Positions 14,672-21,301 of a stretch of DNA of 27,771 nt are shown piece by piece. Positions within the stretch are counted from its first letter, which is position 1, and each line of letters opens with the position of its first letter. Source of the DNA: Candidatus Aminicenantota bacterium. Its GTDB lineage: Bacteria > Acidobacteriota > Aminicenantia > Aminicenantales > Aminicenantaceae. Made by a program: the position numbers and the translations under genes. The notes beneath the pieces are model-generated. The model was not told the origin of the DNA. It saw nothing but the letters and a program-made list of their open reading frames with translations, and ran no database searches. The stretch covers positions 1 to 27,771 of the forward strand of contig JAFGNQ010000047.1 in the NCBI GenBank assembly GCA_016926925.1, given 5' to 3'.

Positions 14672-16057
14672 CTACTTAAAGTAATCGGGCTCGTCCTGTT
14701 TGGTGAGTTTTTTCAAGTCTCTGTCAATGCTCTTGAAGACTTTTTCCAGAGTCTCCAGAACAAAATCGATTTCTTTTCGGGTGATGATGAGCGGAGGCTG
14801 GAAGCGCAGGGTCTTGGCTTTGAAGAGAGTTCCGGCGACCAGAATCCCGGCATCGAAGAGTCTCTTGGCCACTTCGAACCCCACCCTGTCCGAATTGAAT
14901 TCTACGGCCATCATCAAGCCCAGACCCCGGGCTTCGATACAAAAACGGTTGAACCTCTGGACGAGATCCTTCAAGTTGGCGAGAAAGTATTTCCCCGACT
15001 CGGCCGCTCTTTGGGGCAGGTTTTCCTCTAGAGTTACTTTGATGGATGCTATGGCAGCAGCACAAGCCAGTGTGTTCCCGCCAAAAGTTGAGGTGTGGAG
15101 GAAGGGATTGGGAGTCAATTTCTGCCAGATCTCCTTGGTGGAAACAAAGGCTGCAACAGGAATTACACCTCCACCGAAGGACTTGCCCACAGTCATGATA
15201 TCGGGCGCGACACCATAGTGTTCACAACCCCAGAGTTTCCCGGTTCTCCCCATCCCGGTTTGAACTTCGTCTATGATAAAAAGAGCGCCGTATCGATCAC
15301 AGATCTGCCGGACCTTAGGGAAGTAATCGGGGGGAGGGACGTTGATTCCCCCTTCACCCTGGACAGGCTCGAGAATGACGGCGGCCACTCTGTCTCCGGA
15401 CATCTCGCCGGCTTTAGCTACGGCCTCGATGCTGTCGGCGTCTCCGTAGGGCAGATGGATGAATCCAGGAAGAAGAGGCATAAAGGGTTGACGGAAGTCC
15501 CCTCTGGCCGTCGCCGAAAGAGCTCCAGCCGTCTTACCATGATAGCCTCGAGTAGCCGCGATGAACACCTTCCTCTGGGTGTGAAGTTTGGTAATTTTGA
15601 ACGCGCCTTCGACGGCTTCGGAACCGGAGTTGCAGAAAAAGGAATACTGAAGCTTTCCCGGAGTGATCATAGCCACCAATTTCCCGAGCATAGGTCTCAA
15701 AGGATCCAAAATCTCGAGAGAGTGGAGGGCCTGTTTCTTCAACTGGTTTTTAACGGCTCGGATGATTTTGGGATGCCTGTGTCCGGTATTGTACATGCCG
15801 AAACCACCGAGACAGTCGATATACGTTTTGCCGTGAATATCCTGAAAGGTGGTTCTGGAATCTCTCCACTCCAAAGCTGTATAGTCTGTGGAGACTCCCT
15901 TCCTGTATTCCAGAAATCCTGGATTGATATGCTCTTTAAAACCTCGTACAGTTTCATCGATGGCCCATTTTTTATCCGCCTCGCTCAGTCTGTCCTTGGC
16001 GATAAAATCGAGAATCTTTGTCGCCTCCGCCAGGATTACTTCTTTTGTCGCTTTCAT
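14672..16057 (-). CDS. patA: Putrescine aminotransferase (class III, PLP-dependent)
   Basis: This 461-residue class III aminotransferase is expected to convert putrescine plus 2-oxoglutarate to 4-aminobutanal plus glutamate. It matches E. coli PatA (YgjG, 459 residues) along its length: HINPGFLEYRKGV (43-55), CLGGFGMYNTGHRHP (82-96), PGKLQYSFFCNSGSEAVE (133-150), ILEPVQGEGG, IIDEVQTGMGRTGK (Asp263), and VGKSFGGGVIP with PLP-binding Lys292. LVAGTLFKAKTLRFQPPL near the end is also PatA-like. I start at ATG 16057 because GAGGTGAC lies just upstream and this gives the family length; the ATG at 16099 would add 14 residues without a clear Shine-Dalgarno. A good promoter lies at 16152-16180. Related ornithine or diamine specificity cannot be excluded. 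The aminobutanal product could be oxidised by the neighbouring aldehyde oxidoreductase. Confidence 0.92.
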   Translation of the reverse strand: MKATKEVILAEATKILDFIAKDRLSEADKKWAIDETVRGFKEHINPGFLEYRKGVSTDYTALEWRDSRTTFQDIHGKTYIDCLGGFGMYNTGHRHPKIIRAVKNQLKKQALHSLEILDPLRPMLGKLVAMITPGKLQYSFFCNSGSEAVEGAFKITKLHTQRKVFIAATRGYHGKTAGALSATARGDFRQPFMPLLPGFIHLPYGDADSIEAVAKAGEMSGDRVAAVILEPVQGEGGINVPPPDYFPKVRQICDRYGALFIIDEVQTGMGRTGKLWGCEHYGVAPDIMTVGKSFGGGVIPVAAFVSTKEIWQKLTPNPFLHTSTFGGNTLACAAAIASIKVTLEENLPQRAAESGKYFLANLKDLVQRFNRFCIEARGLGLMMAVEFNSDRVGFEVAKRLFDAGILVAGTLFKAKTLRFQPPLIITRKEIDFVLETLEKVFKSIDRDLKKLTKQDEPDYFK

Positions 16058-16151
16058 AATGTCACCTCGATACCTTAATTTTTTCTCGTTCGTTGTCATA
16101 TTTCATAAAATCTATGGACGGCCGCTTTCGGAATTGATATAGGAGCCTTTC

Positions 16152-16180
16152 ATATTATTACGAAAAAGAAGGCTTATCAA
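16152..16180 (-). promoter_or_regulatory. Sigma70-type promoter of patA
   Basis: On the minus strand, TTGATA (16180-16175) is followed after exactly 17 bases by TAATAT (16157-16152). This leaves a 5' leader of nearly 90 bases before the ATG at 16057. Confidence 0.55.
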
Positions 16181-16265
16181 GTTCGGAGTAAGTTCGGAAG
16201 AGACTTAAACGAAAAGGGATTCTCTGAGCGGGCTCACTATCACAAAAAAGAACTCCAATTTCCCG

Positions 16266-16294
16266 TTGCTTAAGGTCACAAAGCATGCTATTCT
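16266..16294 (+). promoter_or_regulatory. Candidate promoter of the 16372-21190 gene group
   Basis: TTGCTT (16266-16271) is followed after 17 bases by TATTCT (16289-16294), 77 bases before the first start codon. Spacing is ideal but both boxes are imperfect. Confidence 0.35.
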
Positions 16295-16371
16295 TAGCGC
16301 CGCATCCATAGGGCAGAGGAAAATCGAATATGTGCCGAACCCATGGTTAACACGCACAAACAGGAGGCATT

Positions 16372-17157
16372 ATGAAACACTACATTGCGAGGGTGCTTGG
16401 AATAATAATGTGCCTAGCCGTAAATTTCATTTCTTCTTTTGGCGCGCCGGCGTCCGGGACATCGCCGCGGGCTGAGCAAACCTATCTTTATAAAGCTATG
16501 TTCGTACGGGCAGCCCCGGGCAAACTCCTCGATCTTATTGACTTGTACAAAGAGAGGATGGCCATCTACGATGCCGCAGGCGAAGTGCGTCCGTTCTGGT
16601 GGCGCCACACGCAGGGCGACCAGTGGGATCTGATGTTTCTGTTCCCGATGGGGAATTACACCGATTATTACTCCAAGGAAAGACTGATGAAGCGCAAGCA
16701 GGCGGCTGACAGTTCTCCTCTTACAGAAGAGGCCTTCGACCGTGCTTTCGACGCCTTCTCGTCCTGGCGCGAAGATATCTTCGTCTACGGCCCTCAGCTT
16801 TCCACGGTCAAGGCAGCCTTCGCAAACACTGCCTACTATCACATCGAGATTTTCATATCTTTGCCTGGAAAACAGGAGGAGCTTTTCAAGGAAAGAGAGA
16901 TGGAAAATGCCTATCAGGTAGATATGGGACGGCCCGAGAATCTTATTTTCACCCGCGACCAGGGGGCAGGCTGGGATCTTTTCACGCTCGGATGCTACCG
17001 CAGCCTTCAGCATTGGGCTGAAAGCGGCGATCACACACAAGAACAACGTCATGCCGCTGCCCGAAAGGCCGGCTTTACGGATGCGGACCATATCGGAACA
17101 TACATGCGAACGCTGATACTTATGCACCGCGATACGATGGGTGTCGCCATAAAATAA
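16372..17157 (+). CDS. Exported protein with two tandem NIPSNAP/EthD-like alpha-beta barrel domains
   Basis: This 261-residue protein has a signal peptide (hydrophobic 8-22, likely cleavage after about residue 27). I see two similar halves. Residues 37-100 start YLYKAMFVRAAPGKLLDLIDLYKE and end with QWDLMFLFPM; residues 155-215 start YYHIEIFISLPGKQEELFKERE and end with GWDLFTLGCYR. The pattern of a strand, a PGK turn, an amphipathic helix and a W-D-L strand resembles dimeric alpha/beta-barrel proteins (NIPSNAP, EthD, antibiotic-biosynthesis monooxygenase folds), here duplicated in one chain. The biochemical role is unknown. AGGAGG precedes the ATG by four bases. It lies 35 bases before the IDI-like gene and is probably cotranscribed with it. 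Confidence 0.75.
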   Translation: MKHYIARVLGIIMCLAVNFISSFGAPASGTSPRAEQTYLYKAMFVRAAPGKLLDLIDLYKERMAIYDAAGEVRPFWWRHTQGDQWDLMFLFPMGNYTDYYSKERLMKRKQAADSSPLTEEAFDRAFDAFSSWREDIFVYGPQLSTVKAAFANTAYYHIEIFISLPGKQEELFKEREMENAYQVDMGRPENLIFTRDQGAGWDLFTLGCYRSLQHWAESGDHTQEQRHAAARKAGFTDADHIGTYMRTLILMHRDTMGVAIK

Positions 17158-17192
17158 TTTGAGCGCCTGACTTCGCGCAAAAGATACAGGAC

Positions 17193-17717
17193 ATGCAACA
17201 CTATCTGTGCCTCGTGGATAGAAACGGCCGGTTTCTAAGAGAAGAACGCAAAGAAGAATGCCACCTTGGAGAGGGGCTCCTGCACAGTGCTTTTCTTGTC
17301 ATGGTTTTTAATAAAAAAAACGAACTCATGATCGCACGACGGAGCGAGCATAAAATGCTCTGGCCGGGATTCTGGGATGGAACGGTTGCCAGCCATTATT
17401 ATAAAGGCCGTGCTCCGCGAGAAACCATCGAGACTCGAATCCTCGAAGAAATCGGGGTCTCAAACAATCATCCGGAGTTTTTGTTCAAATTTCGATACCA
17501 TGCAAAGTACAAAAACATAGGCTCTGAAAATGAAATCTGCGATGTCTTCAGAGACAGTGATGTCCAATCCAAAAACATCTCTGTCAATCCGGCCGAAATC
17601 TCCGAATATAGATTTTTGAGCGTTCACAAATTGCAGGAAGAAATCAACGAAAACCCAAAAGAATTCGCTCCATGGTTCATCTTGGCATTTCAAGAGTTCG
17701 TTAAGAATCATCTTTAG
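17193..17717 (+). CDS. Isopentenyl-diphosphate isomerase-like Nudix protein lacking the catalytic cysteine
   Basis: This 174-residue Nudix-fold protein aligns by motif with type 1 IDI, which interconverts isopentenyl and dimethylallyl diphosphate. All five metal ligands of E. coli IDI have counterparts: His24 and His31 (CHLGEGLLHSAF, the same spacing of 7), His68 (VASHYYKG), and Glu112 and Glu114 (SENEICDVF). The Nudix helix ETRILEEIGV and the end FAPWFILAFQEF are IDI-like too, and the length is near E. coli IDI (182). The active-site cysteine (Cys67 in E. coli, two residues before the His ligand) is replaced by Ala66. The protein may thus hydrolyse or bind a prenyl or nucleoside diphosphate rather than isomerise. 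It is placed upstream of a radical SAM/UbiA/radical SAM group, supporting a prenyl-diphosphate link. ACAGGA precedes the ATG. Confidence 0.82.
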   Translation: MQHYLCLVDRNGRFLREERKEECHLGEGLLHSAFLVMVFNKKNELMIARRSEHKMLWPGFWDGTVASHYYKGRAPRETIETRILEEIGVSNNHPEFLFKFRYHAKYKNIGSENEICDVFRDSDVQSKNISVNPAEISEYRFLSVHKLQEEINENPKEFAPWFILAFQEFVKNHL

Positions 17718-17902
17718 CGGACACTTGAAAGAGATGCGGACTCCTCCAGCCTCCCCATGCGGTTCAAACGGAATGTGACTCGCTCTGGCATATGGGTTTC
17801 ATAGGACCAGTGACTCTCCCAAAATTTTTTCTGATAGCAGATCCATCACGGAAACAGGAATGTTGACCATCGCAGTTGAAAAGCCCAAAAGAAAGGAATA
17901 AA

Positions 17903-17965
17903 ATGCAGCATTACACGAAAGGCAATTCTTATAACCATGCAAAAAATCAAATTTCGATTCAATGA
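17903..17965 (+). CDS. Possible 20-residue leader ORF overlapping the first radical SAM gene
   Basis: ATG 17903 is preceded by a good Shine-Dalgarno (AAAGGA, 17892-17897). It opens a 20-codon frame (MQHYTKGNSY... ending SIQ) that stops at TGA 17963-17965, past the radical SAM start at 17937 in another frame. The radical SAM ATG itself has only a distant AAAGG. The short frame could therefore couple or tune translation of that gene, or less likely encode a peptide substrate. There is no evidence beyond Shine-Dalgarno and position. Confidence 0.25.
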   Translation: MQHYTKGNSYNHAKNQISIQ

Positions 17966-19040
17966 GAGCCATCTGGATTCCTTCAACACTCCCGGTGTCT
18001 TGAACCTGATGTTTTTGGACCTGACCAATCAATGCAATTTGAGGTGTTTGTACTGTTTCAACAACCGTATACTCGAATTGTCTCCTTCGCATATGGAACT
18101 TGAACTGCTGGAAAAAGTATTGCAGTCCAAAGTCACCAGGAACGCAAAAAATTGGTTTATATCCGGCGGAGAACCCTTGTGTTACCCCTACCTATATGAA
18201 GCTTTCGCGTTGCTTCGGAATTACGGGCATCGACCTAAAATCGCCACCAACGGGATCGCACTAACACCCGACGTCGTCGAAAAATGGGTGTCGTTTGGGG
18301 TGCAGTCGGTTCAATTATCGATCGACACCTTGAATCCCTCTGTATTTGTCAAACTGAATAGAGGTACGGAAAAAAATCATCGGAAGGTCATCGAAAATTT
18401 ACGATATGCTGTTCAATCGCCCCTTCGAGTCGTTGTATCGAGCGTTCTAACAAAACCCAACAGAGATGAAATATCCGACATCATGCGCTTCTGTCATGAT
18501 TTGGGTATCGATTCTTACACCCTCTACCCTAACGTCCCCGCGGAAAAAACCCATACGGAGCTCATTGTTCCTCTTTCGCAAATGCCGGAATTGATCGATA
18601 CATGGCTGGGCGATTACGAAACGCTTTCCTCCACGCACGTCATTGATATGAGCATTCCATGCTTTCAGTTTTCGGATATCTATGCAAAATGGAAGGATAA
18701 AATGGATTTGCGCCTCCACCCGTGCGGAGCAGGACAGTACAACCTTAAAATCACGAGTGAAGGTAAAGTATCGGCATGCATCTGTCAGGATGCTCCCGAA
18801 TTCATAGTCGGAGATTTACGTTTTCAAGAAATCGATGAGATCTGGGATTCGCCGGAAATAAATCATTTTCGATCCCTGTATAAAAACATTCCCGAATGCA
18901 GTGCCTGTAAATTCCAGTCGGAGTGCCGCGGAGGCTGCAGGAACGAAGCCTTCGTATTCGGCAATAGAGGAGTTCTTTCCCTTGATCCGCACTGCAAATT
19001 TTTCAAAGGAAAAAAGAAGACCGGCACTTTGGAATGTTGA
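17937..19040 (+). CDS. Radical SAM/SPASM domain protein (PqqE/MoaA-like)
   Basis: This 367-residue enzyme has the radical SAM cluster motif CNLRCLYC (Cys33, Cys37, Cys40), GGEP at 77-80 for SAM binding, and a complete C-terminal SPASM domain: Cys263 (HPCGAGQYNL), Cys281/Cys283, then CSACKFQSECRGGC (Cys321, Cys324, Cys330, Cys334) and Cys353. SPASM domains bind one or two extra [4Fe-4S] clusters and occur in peptide-modifying enzymes, sulfatase maturases and cofactor synthases. The substrate is unknown. It lies 219 bases after the IDI-like gene and 34 bases before the UbiA gene. A second radical SAM gene follows UbiA, so the four genes probably serve one pathway. There is no clear peptide precursor beyond the doubtful leader ORF at 17903. 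Confidence 0.9.
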   Translation: MQKIKFRFNESHLDSFNTPGVLNLMFLDLTNQCNLRCLYCFNNRILELSPSHMELELLEKVLQSKVTRNAKNWFISGGEPLCYPYLYEAFALLRNYGHRPKIATNGIALTPDVVEKWVSFGVQSVQLSIDTLNPSVFVKLNRGTEKNHRKVIENLRYAVQSPLRVVVSSVLTKPNRDEISDIMRFCHDLGIDSYTLYPNVPAEKTHTELIVPLSQMPELIDTWLGDYETLSSTHVIDMSIPCFQFSDIYAKWKDKMDLRLHPCGAGQYNLKITSEGKVSACICQDAPEFIVGDLRFQEIDEIWDSPEINHFRSLYKNIPECSACKFQSECRGGCRNEAFVFGNRGVLSLDPHCKFFKGKKKTGTLEC

Positions 19041-19074
19041 TTAAGAGCAGAGAACTGCCAAAATACCCTGCGAG

Positions 19075-20082
19075 GTGAGATCCATCTGGAAATACGCCCT
19101 GAAAGAAATCCTCTTCGGCCAGAGAGGAGTTACCAAAATGGCCCACCTCTGGCTTTCCGTGGCTGCTATTCTCCTGTCGGATTCCCATATTGATTTAAAA
19201 ACCGGCTTTTACGGCTCTATCTTCCTTTTTTTTATCGTGCTGTGCAAAGTGATGTTCAGTATTCAGGTCAACGACCTCTGCGATCAAAAAGAAGATACGA
19301 CCGCAGGCAAGAAAAGGTGGATATTCTATGTGCCGAAGTCTTTGGGGATAGCCATTACAATGGCTTGGGCAGCAGCAGGATTCGCTATCATAATCCTTAC
19401 GAGGGGATCTGTTCCCGTTATTCTATCCTACGCCACCACCATTTTATTCGGACTGTTCTATTCGCTGCCGCCTGTTCGGTTCAAAGAACGCGGAATCTGG
19501 GGATTGATTGTCTATGCCCTGGCTGCAACGATCATTTACGTTCTGGTACCGTGGGCGTGGTTCGAATCGAGCCTGGTATTACTCATATTTTTGTTATTTA
19601 CCGTATTTACGGATAAATGGGTGCAGCTTCACTTCCATCAGGTTGTCGACTATCAGGCGGACTTGAAGAACGAAACCCAAACGTACGCCGTAAAGAAAGG
19701 ACCGGAACAAACACGCAAGACTCTCCGCATCGCTTCCTCCTCGGCATCCTTTTCTATGGTCGGATTATTGGGCTATATCATTTTCTTCACGCAACAAGAA
19801 GCCTTACTGAAAATGATCCTGGGGGCATCTGTGATATCCGTTGTCGCCGCTTCAGGAATTTACATCAGAATGGCGAAAAAGAAATCGAAGCACGTATCGG
19901 AACTGATCAGGGAATTGCCCTGGACATATCTCGGCCTCACTTATCTGGTGTTTTCTGTTCTTCCTCCTGTCGGATTCGTATGCTTGGCAATGAAGGAGTC
20001 GCTGATGTGGATAATCGCAGCATTATCCTCGTTATCTCTATTGGGGATATCGCTGCACTCTCTGAAATATAAATATTCGTAA
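19075..20082 (+). CDS. UbiA-superfamily membrane prenyltransferase
   Basis: This 335-residue polytopic membrane protein has both UbiA motifs: NDLCDQKED (66-74, exactly NDxxDxxxD, binding Mg-prenyl diphosphate) and VDYQADLKNETQTYAVKKG (191-209, second DxxxD with Asp192 and Asp196). YSLPPVRFKERGIWG (129-143) is a further family segment. UbiA enzymes transfer a prenyl chain from a diphosphate to an acceptor, as in quinone, heme O, chlorophyll or archaeal lipid synthesis. The acceptor here is unknown. The GTG start at 19075 keeps a basic N-terminal helix typical of the family but has a poor Shine-Dalgarno; ATG 19138 has a strong one (AGAGGAG, 7-8 bases upstream) and would shorten the protein to 314 residues. 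Flanking radical SAM genes suggest the acceptor is made or modified by radical chemistry. Confidence 0.9.
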   Translation: MRSIWKYALKEILFGQRGVTKMAHLWLSVAAILLSDSHIDLKTGFYGSIFLFFIVLCKVMFSIQVNDLCDQKEDTTAGKKRWIFYVPKSLGIAITMAWAAAGFAIIILTRGSVPVILSYATTILFGLFYSLPPVRFKERGIWGLIVYALAATIIYVLVPWAWFESSLVLLIFLLFTVFTDKWVQLHFHQVVDYQADLKNETQTYAVKKGPEQTRKTLRIASSSASFSMVGLLGYIIFFTQQEALLKMILGASVISVVAASGIYIRMAKKKSKHVSELIRELPWTYLGLTYLVFSVLPPVGFVCLAMKESLMWIIAALSSLSLLGISLHSLKYKYS

Positions 20083-20137
20083 CGGTGAGACTGAATCATT
20101 CGACATAGAGCAATCATGGAAATTCGATGAGGTATAG

Positions 20138-21190
20138 ATGGGAGTGAGAGCGCCAATACCACGATTCCACTCCATGAAGATACAGCTCCCTAAGCTGCTC
20201 AGGGCTTTGCGCCTCTACATAAGAAACAAGTCAGTGAATGCATGGCTGCAAGCGGCGTTTTACGTCTGTTGCAAGCTCACGCGAAAAGCCCCTCCGATTA
20301 CGGCCATTTTTGCCGTCACCTACCGCTGCCAGTGCACATGCGAGCACTGCTACGCAATGTTTGAAGAGCGCCAAGGCGTCAATGAGATGTCGACGGAGGA
20401 GTTAAAAAAAACGCTCGATCAGATCAAGAAACTCGGAGCCCTTCAGGTTCTTTTCACGGGCGGCGAGCCTCTCTTACGCAAAGATATCTGCGATCTGGTG
20501 TCCCATGCCCACAAAATCGGACTGATCACTCGTATGAGCACGAACGGAGACCTCTTGACACGAGACTGTGTGAAGGAGCTAAAGCGTGCCGGTCTCAATC
20601 AGTGCGGTGTTTCCATCGATGACATAGATCCGACAATCCATGACCGGCTGCGAGGAATACCGGGTCTTTACGAAAAAGCGATACAGGGACTTCGCTATCT
20701 GCATGAATTCGGTATAGACAGCAAAATAATGACCTATGCAACTCATGAGAATGTCACTGAAGGACTCGAACGAATCTTAGAATTGGGCCGAAAGCTTCAG
20801 GTAGTTATGGTGCACATAACTATCGCCTTGGCCGCCGGGCGCTGGACAGACGCTTCTCACGAAGTGCTGACTGAGGAAGAGATGGCACGTATCCGCATGC
20901 TCCAGACCAAAAACTTTCTACAGCTTGAGTTTCCTACGCCCTATACCCAATGCTGTATAACCAACAATTCGGTAATCTACATCAGTGCTATAAACGAAGT
21001 GACACCCTGTCCCGCCGTTCCCTACGCAATCGGAAATCTGGAGCAGGATTCGCTGGCAGCAATTTGGAAGCGTCACGTTTCCGCATTGCGCCTGGAATGC
21101 CGTGGGAGCTGCCCTATGAATGAAGACAAGGGTCGTGAAGCTCTTAGCAAGCACTCTGCATCCGTCCTGAGAGGAAACTCGGAGCTTTAA
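20138..21190 (+). CDS. Second radical SAM protein with reduced SPASM/twitch-like C-terminus
   Basis: This 350-residue radical SAM enzyme has the motif CQCTCEHC (Cys64, Cys68, Cys71, plus an extra Cys66 inside), TGGEP at 107-111 and a SAM-contact segment MSTNGDLL (133-140). The C-terminal part has fewer cysteines than a full SPASM domain: Cys272, Cys273, Cys291 (VTPCPAVPYAIGNL) and Cys321/Cys325 (LECRGSC). One auxiliary cluster seems likely rather than two. The N-terminus is basic and amphipathic (about 14-30), so it may associate with the membrane next to the UbiA enzyme encoded 55 bases upstream. The start at ATG 20138 has GAGGTA six bases upstream; ATG 20174 is possible. The stop codon lies within a long hairpin at 21189-21254. 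The substrate is unknown. Confidence 0.88.
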   Translation: MGVRAPIPRFHSMKIQLPKLLRALRLYIRNKSVNAWLQAAFYVCCKLTRKAPPITAIFAVTYRCQCTCEHCYAMFEERQGVNEMSTEELKKTLDQIKKLGALQVLFTGGEPLLRKDICDLVSHAHKIGLITRMSTNGDLLTRDCVKELKRAGLNQCGVSIDDIDPTIHDRLRGIPGLYEKAIQGLRYLHEFGIDSKIMTYATHENVTEGLERILELGRKLQVVMVHITIALAAGRWTDASHEVLTEEEMARIRMLQTKNFLQLEFPTPYTQCCITNNSVIYISAINEVTPCPAVPYAIGNLEQDSLAAIWKRHVSALRLECRGSCPMNEDKGREALSKHSASVLRGNSEL

Positions 21191-21254
21191 AGGAAAGTAT
21201 TCAGGAATGGATAGAGCGACACTGGAGCGAGAACATTCCTGAATACTTTCCTTT
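21189..21254. terminator. Long perfect inverted repeat, likely bidirectional terminator
   Basis: Positions 21189-21209 and 21234-21254 are perfect 21-base inverted arms around a 24-base loop. The left arm includes the last two bases of the radical SAM stop codon; the right arm ends 48 bases before the kinase stop. The core AAGTATTCAGGAATG is AT-rich, so the stem is long rather than GC-rich. There is a short T-run (CCTTT) at its right end. It fits termination between convergent genes but is longer than a usual intrinsic terminator. Confidence 0.6.
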
Positions 21255-21301
21255 CATCTGCCTGCACAAAACCGACGAGAACCTAAAAACATGAATTTCG
21301 A

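Larger units (their letters stand above)
16058..16371. other. Divergent intergenic region patA / exported protein gene
   Basis: This 314-base gap contains the patA promoter (16152-16180, minus) and a weaker plus-strand promoter candidate (16266-16294). No gene or RNA was recognised in it. Confidence 0.5.

Noticed and set aside
15095..16078. Long open frame on the plus strand (327 codons)
   Set aside because: Antisense to the putrescine aminotransferase gene, which matches PatA along its length.
17718..17902. Several very short frames of 13-24 codons considered as peptide precursors for the radical SAM enzyme
   Set aside because: None has both a convincing Shine-Dalgarno and precursor-like sequence; only the frame at 17903 was kept, at low confidence.
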